A stretch of DNA of 64,000 nt from Streptomyces mangrovisoli (GCF_000974985.2 NZ_LAVA02000035.1:42441-106440); one strand, 5' to 3'. Counted from the stretch's first letter, positions 23,464 through 32,729 are shown. Notes: a model not told the origin generated them from the sequence alone. A program made the numbers and translations.

Positions 23464-24255
23464 TCAGAGCACGCGCACCGCGCCGGTCGGCGGGTCGTAG
23501 GAGAGCGGCTTCTCCACGATGCCCGTCGAGGGGTTCTGCGCGCCGACGAACATGCCGTCGCCCACGTACACCGCGACGTGGTAGGCGCTGCCCGCGCTGC
23601 CCCAGTAGAGGATGTCGCCCGGCTGAAGGTTGCTCAGCGAGACCTGGGTGCCGGCCGTCGACTGGTCCTGGGAGACCCGCGGCAGGCTGATGCCGACCTG
23701 CTTGAAGGCCGCCTGCACCAGGCCCGAGCAGTCGTACGCGCTGGGGCCGGAGGCGCCGAGGACGTAGGACTTGCCGATCTGCGCCTTCACGAAGGACACG
23801 ATCGCCGCGGCCGAACCGGTCGCCGTGGACGAGCTCGTGGAGGTGCTCGCCGTGGACGTCAGGACCGTACGCTCGGCGCTGCGGGAGGCGCGCTCCGCGG
23901 CGGCCTTCCGCGCGGCCTCGTCGGCCTTCTTCTTCTCCGCCTTCGCGTCCGCGAGGTCCGCCTTGGCCTGCTTCGCGGCCTTTGCGGCGGCAGCGTCGCG
24001 CTCGGCCTGCAGCTGGTAGTTCGCGGCGGCCTGCTGCGTGGCATCCGCGGACTGGGCCACCTGAGAGGCCACGTCGGCCGTCAGGGTGGGCAGTTCGAGC
24101 GTCTGCGTCACCGGCTCCGCGGCGTTCGCGGAAGCCGAGGCGCCGGCGACTGCCAGGGTGCCGAGGACGCCACCGGCAACTCCGGCCCGCACGGCGATTT
24201 TCGAGCCGCTGCGGCGGGGCTTCCGGTGGCTTCGTATGTGAGCGGTGTGGGACAT
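23464..24255 (-). CDS. Secreted NlpC/P60 peptidoglycan endopeptidase
   Basis: This protein (263 residues from ATG 24255) has an N-terminal signal peptide (basic RSHRKPRRSGSK, hydrophobic core, SANA-AE cleavage), a Lys/Ala/Glu-rich coiled coil at about 80-125, a Ser/Thr linker, and a C-terminal NlpC/P60 domain with catalytic YDCSG (Cys176) and His226 (SAYHVAVY). It should cut stem peptides of peptidoglycan outside the cell, with the coiled coil controlling placement. ATG 24285 is an alternative start. It diverges from nuoA across a 740-bp region. I looked for a riboswitch upstream and found no recognisable one. Confidence 0.9.
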   Translation of the reverse strand: MSHTAHIRSHRKPRRSGSKIAVRAGVAGGVLGTLAVAGASASANAAEPVTQTLELPTLTADVASQVAQSADATQQAAANYQLQAERDAAAAKAAKQAKADLADAKAEKKKADEAARKAAAERASRSAERTVLTSTASTSTSSSTATGSAAAIVSFVKAQIGKSYVLGASGPSAYDCSGLVQAAFKQVGISLPRVSQDQSTAGTQVSLSNLQPGDILYWGSAGSAYHVAVYVGDGMFVGAQNPSTGIVEKPLSYDPPTGAVRVL

Positions 24256-24853
24256 GGGTACAAGCGGTACCAGGGGCGTCTCCATACCTACAAGAAACGT
24301 GTGGTGCGCCACAGTTGTTCAACGGGCCCCGCGAATCCCGCGCGTGTCGCTCCTTATTGACGCCGTAACGGACATTGCGGACGCAGGTGATCATGCCTGT
24401 GATCATGGGCTTTCATCGATACGCCCGAATTGCCCGCGACTTACCATCGGTGGGGACGGTTGGCCAAGCCCGGTTCTTATCCGTCTCTCATGGATGTGGC
24501 GGAGGTCACGGAACGGTCACCTATGTGAAGGCGTCTCGCGCGCGGCGGCCGTTCGCCGGACTTCGTGAACGCGTGCACGTGTCCACATCGCCCTCTCTCC
24601 TCACTCTGACGTGTGAACGCGGTCCTCTATCAACCGTGCGGGTCCAGCGCCAATTTGCATGCACGGGAAGTCTCTTGATAGTGAGACGCCCCCTCCAACC
24701 TGCGGTGACGAGCGGAAATGTCACTTCTTGTGATCACTCTGACGCTTCGCGTGTGAAGATCACTGCTGATATGACTTCATGATCGTTCGTCAGGTGGTGG
24801 AGATCACAAAGCTTGTGTAATACCCCGTGTCGCAGATCACAGAGCGGCAGGCA

Positions 24854-24859
24854 TAAGAT
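24854..24859 (+). promoter_or_regulatory. Candidate -10 element of the nuo operon
   Basis: TAAGAT is the best -10-like hexamer near the operon; no good -35 is present at the right distance. Initiation near 24866 would place the Rex-like site just downstream of the start, suited to repression. Confidence 0.35.
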
Positions 24860-24874
24860 GCGAGGCGGTTGGGC

Positions 24875-24892
24875 TTGTGACCTGCTTCACAT
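24875..24892 (+). promoter_or_regulatory. Rex operator-like site upstream of nuoA
   Basis: TTGTGACCTGCTTCACAT matches the 18-bp Rex operator form TTGTGAA-N4-TTCACAA at 12 of 14 specified positions with exact spacing. Rex senses NADH/NAD+ and is known to control respiratory genes, including nuo, in S. coelicolor. The site lies 107 bp before the nuoA start. Confidence 0.65.
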
Positions 24893-24998
24893 GTTCTCGA
24901 TCTTCGCCGGGACAGGCGGGGTTCGCGGGGCTGGGGGGAGGGGAGCGGGCCCGGCCGAACCGCCACCAGTCAGTGCCGACTGAGAGGAGCGAGGAGCG

Positions 24999-25358
24999 GT
25001 GAACGCGTATGCGCCCATCCTCGTACTGGGAGCCCTCGGGGCAGGCTTTGCGATCTTCTCCGTGGTCATGGCCACGCTGATCGGTCCGAAGCGGTACAAC
25101 CGCGCCAAGCTCGAGGCATACGAGTGCGGCATCGAGCCGACCCCCACGCCGGCCGGCGGCGGGCGCTTTCCCATCAAGTACTACCTGACGGCGATGCTCT
25201 TCATCGTCTTCGACATCGAGATCGTCTTCCTCTACCCCTGGGCCGTCACCTTCGACGCCCTGGGGATCTTCGGGCTCGTGGAGATGCTGCTCTTCGTGCT
25301 CACCGTCTTCGTCGCGTACGCGTACGTATGGCGGCGCGGCGGCCTGGAATGGGACTGA
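24999..25358 (+). CDS. nuoA: NADH-quinone oxidoreductase subunit A
   Basis: NuoA (119 residues) is a small membrane-arm subunit near the quinone-binding junction. It has three membrane helices, with the conserved loop YECGIEPTPTP between helices 1 and 2 and the acidic IVFDIEIVFLYPW segment in helix 2. GTG 24999 has GAGAGGAG at 24982-24989. It is first of fourteen genes in the standard A-to-N order, with overlaps or short gaps throughout, so one transcript is likely. Confidence 0.97.
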   Translation: MNAYAPILVLGALGAGFAIFSVVMATLIGPKRYNRAKLEAYECGIEPTPTPAGGGRFPIKYYLTAMLFIVFDIEIVFLYPWAVTFDALGIFGLVEMLLFVLTVFVAYAYVWRRGGLEWD

Positions 25359-25372
25359 GGGGCCTTTAAGAC

Positions 25373-25927
25373 ATGGGACTCGAAGAAAAACTGCCGAGCG
25401 GCTTCCTGCTGACCACCGTCGAACAGGCCGCGGGCTGGGTGCGCAAGGCGTCCGTCTTCCCGGCCACCTTCGGCCTCGCCTGCTGTGCCATCGAGATGAT
25501 GACCACCGGCGCCGGCCGTTACGACCTGGCGCGCTTCGGCATGGAGGTCTTCCGCGGCTCGCCGCGCCAGGCCGACCTGATGATCGTCGCCGGGCGCGTG
25601 AGCCAGAAGATGGCGCCGGTGCTCCGGCAGGTCTACGACCAGATGCCCAACCCCAAGTGGGTCATCTCCATGGGCGTGTGCGCGTCCTCGGGCGGCATGT
25701 TCAACAACTACGCGATCGTCCAGGGCGTCGACCACATCGTTCCGGTCGACATCTATCTGCCCGGCTGCCCGCCGCGCCCCGAGATGCTGATGGACGCGAT
25801 TCTCAAGCTCCATCAGAAGATCCAGGGCACCAAGCTCGGCGTGAACGCCGCAGAGGCGGCCCGCGAGGCGGAGGAAGCGGCGCTCAAGGCCCTGCCCACG
25901 ATCGAGATGAAGGGGCTGCTGCGGTGA
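25373..25927 (+). CDS. nuoB: NADH-quinone oxidoreductase subunit B
   Basis: NuoB (184 residues) carries cluster N2, the last iron-sulphur centre before quinone. The ligand pattern is complete: the CC pair in GLACCAIEMM, GVCASSGG and PGCPPRP. Residues after about 160 form a charged tail (EAAREAEEAALK). It starts at ATG 25373, 14 bases after nuoA. Confidence 0.97.
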   Translation: MGLEEKLPSGFLLTTVEQAAGWVRKASVFPATFGLACCAIEMMTTGAGRYDLARFGMEVFRGSPRQADLMIVAGRVSQKMAPVLRQVYDQMPNPKWVISMGVCASSGGMFNNYAIVQGVDHIVPVDIYLPGCPPRPEMLMDAILKLHQKIQGTKLGVNAAEAAREAEEAALKALPTIEMKGLLR

Positions 25928-26694
25928 CCGACGCGAACAACGGCGCGAACGGCGTCAACCCCGAGAAGGACCTGGCCTCCTCCAACCTCCCCGGCCAGCG
26001 CGGCCAGGGCGGTGAGGAGATCCGCGTCCAGCGCGGCATGTTCGGCGCCGACAAGGGCGGCGACACCTCGGGCTACGGCGGCCTGGTCCGCTCGGTCCGC
26101 CTCCCGGGCCCGGCGGCCCGCCCCTACGGGGGCCCGCGCGGCGGATCCGGATACGGCGAGTTCGACGAGATCGCCGACGAACTCGAGGGCGCGCTGGAGG
26201 AGCAGGGACTGCTTCCCGACAACGCCATCGAGAAGACGGTCGTCGACCGCGACGAGCTCACCTTCCACGTCGAGCGCGAGCACCTGGTCCGCGTCGCCCG
26301 CACCCTGCGCGACGACCCGGCCCTGCGCTTCGAGCTGTGCACCGGCGTCAGCGGCGTGCACTACCCGCAGGACAAGGGCCGCGAACTGCACGCCGTCTAC
26401 CACCTGCGCTCGATCACCCACAACCGGCTGGTCCGGCTGGAGGTCAGCGCCCCCGACGGCGACCCGCACATCCCGTCGCTGGTCTCCGTCTATCCGACGA
26501 ACGACTGGCACGAGCGCGAGACCTACGACTTCTTCGGGATCGTCTTCGACGGTCACCCGGCCCTGACCCGGATCATGATGCCGGACGACTGGCAGGGCCA
26601 CCCGCAGCGCAAGGACTACCCCCTCGGCGGCATCCCCGTCGAGTACAAGGGCGCCCAGATCCCGGCTCCGGACCAGCGGAGGTCGTACTCGTGA
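25924..26694 (+). CDS. nuoC: NADH-quinone oxidoreductase subunit C
   Basis: NuoC (256 residues) is the 30-kDa peripheral-arm subunit beside NuoD. The family core runs from about 100 to 245 and ends with DWHERETYDFFGIVFDGHP and HPQRKDYPLGGIPVEYKG. The first 90 or so residues are a Gly/Asn-rich extension not found in the minimal subunit; it contains GGDTSGYGGLVRSVRLPGPA. GTG 25924 overlaps the nuoB stop by 4 bp. It is separate from nuoD, unlike the nuoCD fusion of E. coli. Confidence 0.96.
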   Translation: MTDANNGANGVNPEKDLASSNLPGQRGQGGEEIRVQRGMFGADKGGDTSGYGGLVRSVRLPGPAARPYGGPRGGSGYGEFDEIADELEGALEEQGLLPDNAIEKTVVDRDELTFHVEREHLVRVARTLRDDPALRFELCTGVSGVHYPQDKGRELHAVYHLRSITHNRLVRLEVSAPDGDPHIPSLVSVYPTNDWHERETYDFFGIVFDGHPALTRIMMPDDWQGHPQRKDYPLGGIPVEYKGAQIPAPDQRRSYS

Positions 26695-28013
26695 GCACTT
26701 CCCACGCCTCTCCTCGCGAGACCACGGAAGGGACCGTCTACACGGTCACCGGCGGCGACTGGGACGAGGTCGTCCAGACCGCGGCCCGCGCCGACGACGA
26801 GCGCATCGTCGTCAACATGGGCCCCCAGCACCCGTCCACCCACGGCGTGCTCCGCCTGATCCTGGAGATCGACGGCGAGACCGTCACCGAGGCCCGCTGC
26901 GGCATCGGCTACCTCCACACCGGTATCGAGAAGAACCTCGAGTTCCGCACGTGGACGCAGGGCACCACGTTCGTGACGCGCATGGACTACCTGACGTCCT
27001 TCTTCAACGAGACCGCCTACTGTCTCGCCGTCGAGAAGCTCCTCGGTATCGAGGACCAGATCACCGAGCGCGCCAAGATCATCCGAGTGCTCCTGATGGA
27101 GCTGAACCGGATGTCGTCGCACCTGGTGTGCATCGCCACCGGCGGCATGGAACTCGGCGCGACCACGATCATGATCTACGGATTCCGTGATCGTGAAATG
27201 ATTCTCGACATCTACGAGCTGGTCACCGGCCTGCGCATGAACCACGCGTACATCCGGCCCGGCGGACTCGCCCAGGACCTGCCGCCCGGCGCGGTGGACC
27301 AGATCCGCGAGTTCGTGAAGAAGATGAAGAAGAACCTCCCGGAGTACGACAAGCTCGCCACCGGGAACCCCATCTTCAAGGCCCGTATGCAGGACGTCGG
27401 CTATCTCGACCTGGCCGGCTGCATGGCCCTAGGCGCCACCGGCCCGATCCTGCGCTCCACCGGTCTGCCGCACGACCTGCGCAAGGCGAAGCCGTACTGC
27501 GACTACGAGACCTACGACTTCGACGTCCCGACCGCCGACACCTGCGACTCCTACGGCCGCTTCCTCGTCCGCCTGGAGGAGATGCGCCAGTCGCTCCGGA
27601 TCGTCGAGCAGTGCCTGGACCGGCTCCAGCCGGGCCCGGTCATGGTCGCCGACAAGAAGATCGCCTGGCCCGCCCAGCTGGCTCTCGGGCCCGACGGACT
27701 CGGCAACTCCCTCGACCACATCAAGAAGATCATGGGCACCTCCATGGAGGCCCTGATCCACCACTTCAAGCTGGTCACCGAAGGCTTCCGCGTCCCGCCG
27801 GGACAGGCGTACGCGGCGGTCGAGTCGCCCAAGGGCGAACTCGGGGTGCATGCCGTCTCCGACGGCGGCACCCGCCCGTTCCGGGTCCACTTCCGGGACC
27901 CCTCGTTCACCAATCTGCAAGCCATGGCGGCGATGTGCGAGGGCGGTCAGGTGGCCGACGTCATCGTCGCCGTCGCGTCCATCGACCCCGTGATGGGAGG
28001 CGTCGACCGGTGA
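26691..28013 (+). CDS. nuoD: NADH-quinone oxidoreductase subunit D
   Basis: NuoD (440 residues) is the 49-kDa subunit that forms much of the quinone cavity. Conserved elements include GPQHPSTHGVLRL (about 45-57) with the quinone-binding His, GYLHTGIEKN, and IRPGGLAQDLP. It lacks the Cys ligands of its hydrogenase ancestor, as expected. GTG 26691 overlaps the nuoC stop by 4 bp. The length is usual for actinobacteria. Confidence 0.97.
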   Translation: MSTSHASPRETTEGTVYTVTGGDWDEVVQTAARADDERIVVNMGPQHPSTHGVLRLILEIDGETVTEARCGIGYLHTGIEKNLEFRTWTQGTTFVTRMDYLTSFFNETAYCLAVEKLLGIEDQITERAKIIRVLLMELNRMSSHLVCIATGGMELGATTIMIYGFRDREMILDIYELVTGLRMNHAYIRPGGLAQDLPPGAVDQIREFVKKMKKNLPEYDKLATGNPIFKARMQDVGYLDLAGCMALGATGPILRSTGLPHDLRKAKPYCDYETYDFDVPTADTCDSYGRFLVRLEEMRQSLRIVEQCLDRLQPGPVMVADKKIAWPAQLALGPDGLGNSLDHIKKIMGTSMEALIHHFKLVTEGFRVPPGQAYAAVESPKGELGVHAVSDGGTRPFRVHFRDPSFTNLQAMAAMCEGGQVADVIVAVASIDPVMGGVDR

Positions 28014-28876
28014 CCACCACTCCCTCCGAGGGCGTCGGGCTGGGCATGCCCCAGCTGCCCGCGCCCGACTACCCGGACGATGTACGGGCCCGGCTCGAGG
28101 GGGACGCGCGCGAGATCATCGCCCGCTACCCGGACTCCCGGTCCGCCCTGCTGCCGCTGCTGCACCTCGTGCAGGCGGAGGAGGGCCACGTCACCCGCAC
28201 CGGCATGCGGTTCTGCGCCGACGTGCTCGGGCTGACCACGGCCGAGGTCACCGCGGTCGCCACCTTCTACAGCATGTACCGGCGCAGGCCCTCCGGCGAC
28301 TACCAGGTCGGCGTCTGCACCAACACGCTGTGCGCGGTGATGGGCGGCGACGCCATCTTCGAGACGCTCCAGGAGCACCTCGGCGTCGGCAACGGCGAGA
28401 CCACCGACGACGGCAAGGTCACCCTGGAGCACATCGAGTGCAACGCGGCCTGCGACTTCGCGCCGGTCGTGATGGTCAACTGGGAGTTCTTCGACAACCA
28501 GACCCCGGGCAGCGCCACCCGCCTCGTCGACGACCTGCGGGCCGGCCGGCCCGTCGCCCCCACCCGCGGGGCGCGCCTGTGCACCTTCAAGGACACCGCC
28601 CGCATCCTGGCCGGCTTCCCCGACGAGCGGCCAGGGGCCGTCGAGGAGAGCGGCAGCGCGGGAGCGGCCTCGCTGGTGGGCCTCCGCCTGGCCAAGGGAG
28701 AGGCCGCACCAGCGCGCGTGGTCCACCCGCGCGACGGCGGACCGCACGACCCGCAGGAACGCGCGGTGCACGAGCCGTCACCGAGCGAGCACCTGAGCTC
28801 GCACGACGCGCCGCAGGACACATCGGCCTCCGACCCGGCCCACCCGGCCGGGCCCGCCGCCGAGGAGGGGGAGTGA
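28010..28876 (+). CDS. nuoE: NADH-quinone oxidoreductase subunit E
   Basis: NuoE (288 residues) holds the [2Fe-2S] cluster N1a next to NuoF. Ligands are in VGVCTNTLC and ECNAACDFAP (two Cys each). The thioredoxin-like core ends near residue 200; the remaining 85 or so residues are a charged, His/Pro/Asp-rich tail with no domain (ending PAAEEGE), which is long compared with the roughly 170-residue E. coli protein. GTG 28010 overlaps nuoD by 4 bp. Confidence 0.96.
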   Translation: MTTTPSEGVGLGMPQLPAPDYPDDVRARLEGDAREIIARYPDSRSALLPLLHLVQAEEGHVTRTGMRFCADVLGLTTAEVTAVATFYSMYRRRPSGDYQVGVCTNTLCAVMGGDAIFETLQEHLGVGNGETTDDGKVTLEHIECNAACDFAPVVMVNWEFFDNQTPGSATRLVDDLRAGRPVAPTRGARLCTFKDTARILAGFPDERPGAVEESGSAGAASLVGLRLAKGEAAPARVVHPRDGGPHDPQERAVHEPSPSEHLSSHDAPQDTSASDPAHPAGPAAEEGE

Positions 28877-30225
28877 TGACGTTGGCACCCGAGGTGAAGG
28901 ACACCAGCCCGGAGAAGCTGCTCGCACCCGTGCTGTCGGCCTTCTGGGACGAGGACGCATCCTGGACGCTCGACGTCTACCGGAGGCACGAGGGGTACGA
29001 GGGGCTCCGCAAGGCGCTCGCCATGTCCCCCGACGAAGTGATCGCGTACGTCAAGGAATCCGGTCTGCGCGGCCGCGGCGGCGCGGGCTTCCCGACGGGG
29101 ATGAAGTGGCAGTTCATTCCCCAGGGAGACGGAAAACCGCACTATCTAGTTGTCAACGCCGACGAATCGGAGCCCGGGACCTGCAAGGACATCCCGCTCC
29201 TGTTCGCCAATCCGCACAGCCTCATCGAGGGCATCGTCATCGCGTGCTACGCGATCAGGTCGTCACATGCCTTCATCTACCTGCGGGGCGAAGTCGTCCC
29301 CGTCCTGCGGCGGTTGCACGAGGCCGTACGCGAGGCGTACGACGCCGGCTTCCTCGGCGAGAACATCCTCGGCAGCGGACTCGACCTCCAGCTCACCGTG
29401 CACGCCGGCGCCGGCGCGTACATCTGCGGTGAGGAGACCGCGCTGCTCGACTCGCTCGAAGGCCGTCGTGGCCAGCCGCGGCTGCGTCCCCCCTTCCCTG
29501 CGGTCGCGGGCCTCTACGCGTGCCCCACTGTCGTGAACAACGTCGAGTCCATCGCCTCGGTTCCCGCGATCCTGCAACGGGGCAAGGAGTGGTTCCGGTC
29601 GATGGGCAGCGAGAAGTCCCCGGGCTTCACGCTCTACTCGCTCAGCGGCCATGTCGCGAGCCCCGGCCAGTACGAGGCCCCGCTCGGCATCACGCTGCGC
29701 CAGCTCCTCGACATGAGCGGCGGGATGCGGCCGGGCCACCGGCTGAAGTTCTGGACGCCCGGCGGCTCCTCGACCCCGATGTTCACCGAGGAACACCTCG
29801 ACGTGCCCCTCGACTACGAGGGCGTCGGCGCCGCCGGATCCATGCTCGGCACCAAGGCCCTCCAGTGCTTCGACGAGACGACCTGCGTGGTCCGCGCCGT
29901 CACCCGCTGGACCGAGTTCTACGCCCACGAGTCCTGCGGCAAGTGCACGCCGTGCCGCGAAGGCACCTACTGGCTGGTCCAGTTGCTGCGCGACATCGAG
30001 GCCGGCAAGGGCACCCTGTCCGACCTCGACAAGCTGAACGACATCGCCGACAACATCAACGGCAAGTCGTTCTGCGCCCTCGGCGACGGCGCCGCCTCAC
30101 CGATCTTCTCCTCGCTGAAGTACTTCCGTGAGGAGTACGAGCAGCACATCAACGGCCGGGGCTGCCCCTTCGACCCCGCCAAGTCCACGGTTTGGGCGGA
30201 CAAGCCCGCGGAGGTGAACGCATGA
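28876..30225 (+). CDS. nuoF: NADH-quinone oxidoreductase subunit F
   Basis: NuoF (449 residues) binds NADH, FMN and cluster N3 and is the electron entry point. The FMN/NADH glycine-rich segment is GLRGRGGAGFPTGMKW, followed by NADESEPGTCKD, GAYICGEETALLDSLEG, and the N3 ligands SCGKCTPCREG plus FCALGD. ATG 28876 is preferred over GTG 28873 because the GAGGAGGGG site is then better spaced; both overlap nuoE. Its presence with nuoE and nuoG means this complex is NADH-linked rather than ferredoxin-only. Confidence 0.97.
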   Translation: MTLAPEVKDTSPEKLLAPVLSAFWDEDASWTLDVYRRHEGYEGLRKALAMSPDEVIAYVKESGLRGRGGAGFPTGMKWQFIPQGDGKPHYLVVNADESEPGTCKDIPLLFANPHSLIEGIVIACYAIRSSHAFIYLRGEVVPVLRRLHEAVREAYDAGFLGENILGSGLDLQLTVHAGAGAYICGEETALLDSLEGRRGQPRLRPPFPAVAGLYACPTVVNNVESIASVPAILQRGKEWFRSMGSEKSPGFTLYSLSGHVASPGQYEAPLGITLRQLLDMSGGMRPGHRLKFWTPGGSSTPMFTEEHLDVPLDYEGVGAAGSMLGTKALQCFDETTCVVRAVTRWTEFYAHESCGKCTPCREGTYWLVQLLRDIEAGKGTLSDLDKLNDIADNINGKSFCALGDGAASPIFSSLKYFREEYEQHINGRGCPFDPAKSTVWADKPAEVNA

Positions 30226-32729
30226 CCGTGACGACCAACGCTCCCGCCGGGGGCGGTGAGGCGGCGGTCCCGCCGGAGGATCTCGTCTCGCTGACGATCG
30301 ACGGCGCCGAGATCAGCGTGCCCAAGGGCACCCTGGTCATCCGGGCCGCCGAGCAGCTCGGCATCGAGATCCCGCGGTTCTGCGACCACCCCCTCCTCGA
30401 CCCGGCGGGCGCCTGCCGCCAGTGCATCGTCGAGGTCGAGGGACAGCGCAAGCCGATGGCGTCCTGCACCATCACGTGCACGGACGGCATGGTGGTCAAG
30501 ACCCATCTCACCTCGGCCGCCGCGGAGAAGGCCCAGCACGGTGTGATGGAGCTGCTCCTGATCAACCACCCGCTGGACTGCCCGGTCTGCGACAAGGGCG
30601 GCGAGTGCCCGCTGCAGAACCAGGCCATGTCGCACGGCAACGCCGAGTCCCGCTTCGAGGGCCGCAAGCGGACCTACGAGAAGCCCGTGCCGATCTCCAC
30701 GCAGGTGCTGCTCGACCGCGAGCGGTGCGTGCTGTGCGCCCGCTGCACCCGCTTCTCCAACCAGGTCGCCGGCGACCCGATGATCGAGCTGATCGAGCGG
30801 GGCGCGCTCCAGCAGGTCGGCACCGGCGAGGGCGACCCCTTCGAGTCGTACTTCTCCGGCAACACCATCCAGATCTGCCCGGTGGGCGCGCTCACGTCGG
30901 CGGCGTACCGCTTCCGCTCCCGCCCCTTCGACCTCGTCTCCTCGCCGTCGGTGTGCGAGCACTGCTCCGGCGGCTGCGCCACCCGCACCGACCACCGGCG
31001 CGGCAAGGTCATGCGCAAGCTCGCGGCCAACGACCCCGAGGTCAACGAGGAGTGGATCTGCGACAAGGGGCGGTTCGCGTTCCGCTACGCCCAGCAGCGC
31101 GACCGCCTCCAGACCCCGCTGGTCCGCAACCCCGAGGGCGAGCTGGTGCCGGCCTCCTGGCCGGAGGCGCTGGAGATCGCCGCGCAGGGGCTGCTGGCCT
31201 CGCGGGGCCGCACCGGTGTGCTGACCGGCGGCCGGCTCACCGTCGAGGACGCCTACGCCTACAGCAAGTTCGCGCGCGTGGCCCTCGACACCAACGACAT
31301 CGACTTCCGCGCGCGCGTGCACAGCAGCGAGGAGGCCGACTTCCTGGCCGCCCGGATCGCCGGCCGCGGCCGGGACCTCGACGGCAGCGGCGTCACCTAC
31401 GGCGCGCTGGAGAACGCGCCCGCGGTGCTGCTCGTCGGCTTCGAGTCCGAGGAGGAGGCTCCCGGCGTCTTCCTGCGGCTGCGCAAGGCCTGGCGGAAGC
31501 ACGGGCAGCGGGTGTTCTCGCTCGCCACGCACGCCACCCGTGGCCTGGAGAAGGCGGGTGGCACCCTGCTCCCCGCCGCCCCGGGCACCGAGACCGAGTG
31601 GCTGGACGCGCTGTCCGGCGGCGTCGGCCTGGAGGAAGCGGGCTCCCAGGCCGCCGAGGCGCTGCGCGCCGAGGGCGCGGTGATCGTCGTCGGCGAGCGG
31701 ATCGCCGCGGTCGCGGGCGGCCTGACCGCCGCCGTACGGGCCTCCGCCGCGACCGGTGCCGCTCTGGTGTGGATCCCGCGCCGGGCCGGTGAGCGCGGCG
31801 CGATCGAGACCGGTGCGCTGCCCTCGCTGCTGCCGGGCGGCCGGCCCGCGACCGACCCGCGCGCGCGGGAGGAGGTGGCGGCCGCCTGGGGCGTCGCCGA
31901 ACTCCCGCACCGCTACGGCCGCGACACCGGCCAGATCGTCGAGGCCGCCCTCTCCGGCGAGCTCCAGGCGCTGCTGGTGGCGGGCGTCGACGTCGCCGAC
32001 CTGCCCGACCCGGCACGCGCGCGTGAAGCCATCGCCGAGGCCGGCTTCGTGGTCTCGCTCGAACTGCGGCCCAGCGAGGTCACCGAGCGCGCCGACGTCG
32101 TCCTGCCGGTGGCCGCCGTACCGGAGAAGGCCGGCACGTTCCTCAACTGGGAGGGCAGGGTGCGCTTCTTCGAGGCCGCCCTCAAGCCCGACCAGATGAC
32201 GCGCCGCCTCGCCCCGTCCGACGCGCGCGTGCTCCAGATGCTGGCCGACGCGATGGACGTCCACCTCGGCCTGCCGGATCTGCGCACCGCGCGCGCGGAG
32301 TTCGACCGGCTCGGCCCCTGGGACGGCCCCCGGGCGTCCGACCCGATGGAGGGCTCCGGCGTGCTGCCGCGACCCGCCGCCGGGGAGGCCGTGCTCGCCG
32401 GGCACCGGCTGCTGCTCGACCTCGGCTCGCTCCAGGAGGGCGACGAGGCGCTCGCCGGCACCCGGCACGCCGCGCGCGTGCGCGTGTCGGCCGCGACCGC
32501 CGCCGAGGCGGGCGTCAAGGACGGCGACGTCCTCGCCGTCTCGGGCCCGGTCGGGTCCGTCGAACTCCCGCTGGCGATCACCGAGATGCCCGACCGGGTG
32601 GTGTGGCTGCCGCTGAACTCGGCCGGCCGCGGCGTCGCCTCCGACACCGGCGCGCTGCCCGGTTCCCTCGTCCGCATCGGCCCGGCGACGGCCGCCGCCG
32701 AGGAAGCCCTCAAGGAGGTGGAGGCATGA
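30222..32729 (+). CDS. nuoG: NADH-quinone oxidoreductase subunit G
   Basis: NuoG (835 residues) is the large peripheral subunit. In order it shows the N1b [2Fe-2S] ligands (DPAGACRQCIVEVEGQ), the His-ligated N5 cluster (HPLDCPVCDKGGECPLQNQ), N4 (RCVLCARCTRF with CPVGAL), and N7: CEHCSGGC, 27 residues, then C, the exact CxxCx3Cx27C pattern seen in E. coli and Thermus but lost from mitochondria. The rest is a molybdopterin-oxidoreductase-like fold without metal binding. ATG 30222 overlaps nuoF by 4 bp. Confidence 0.97.
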   Translation: MTVTTNAPAGGGEAAVPPEDLVSLTIDGAEISVPKGTLVIRAAEQLGIEIPRFCDHPLLDPAGACRQCIVEVEGQRKPMASCTITCTDGMVVKTHLTSAAAEKAQHGVMELLLINHPLDCPVCDKGGECPLQNQAMSHGNAESRFEGRKRTYEKPVPISTQVLLDRERCVLCARCTRFSNQVAGDPMIELIERGALQQVGTGEGDPFESYFSGNTIQICPVGALTSAAYRFRSRPFDLVSSPSVCEHCSGGCATRTDHRRGKVMRKLAANDPEVNEEWICDKGRFAFRYAQQRDRLQTPLVRNPEGELVPASWPEALEIAAQGLLASRGRTGVLTGGRLTVEDAYAYSKFARVALDTNDIDFRARVHSSEEADFLAARIAGRGRDLDGSGVTYGALENAPAVLLVGFESEEEAPGVFLRLRKAWRKHGQRVFSLATHATRGLEKAGGTLLPAAPGTETEWLDALSGGVGLEEAGSQAAEALRAEGAVIVVGERIAAVAGGLTAAVRASAATGAALVWIPRRAGERGAIETGALPSLLPGGRPATDPRAREEVAAAWGVAELPHRYGRDTGQIVEAALSGELQALLVAGVDVADLPDPARAREAIAEAGFVVSLELRPSEVTERADVVLPVAAVPEKAGTFLNWEGRVRFFEAALKPDQMTRRLAPSDARVLQMLADAMDVHLGLPDLRTARAEFDRLGPWDGPRASDPMEGSGVLPRPAAGEAVLAGHRLLLDLGSLQEGDEALAGTRHAARVRVSAATAAEAGVKDGDVLAVSGPVGSVELPLAITEMPDRVVWLPLNSAGRGVASDTGALPGSLVRIGPATAAAEEALKEVEA

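Larger units (their letters stand above)
24256..24998. other. Long divergent intergenic region between the NlpC/P60 gene and nuoA
   Basis: No gene is supported in these 743 bases, which are less GC-rich than the rest of the window. The nuoA-proximal half carries four GATCAC hexamers in one orientation (24732, 24758, 24802, 24835), a TAAGAT -10-like element (24854-24859) and a Rex-operator-like site (24875-24892). The other half shows nothing I can name beyond probable NlpC/P60 promoter sequence. Confidence 0.6.

Noticed and set aside
24256..24720. Possible c-di-AMP riboswitch upstream of the NlpC/P60 gene
   Set aside because: Wall-hydrolase leaders often carry one, so I searched for the conserved blocks (GGGGTGAA and the pseudoknot arms); none could be found here.
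29967..32468. Minus-strand open frame (833 codons) opposite nuoG
   Set aside because: Shadow of nuoG, whose iron-sulphur ligands are complete on the plus strand.
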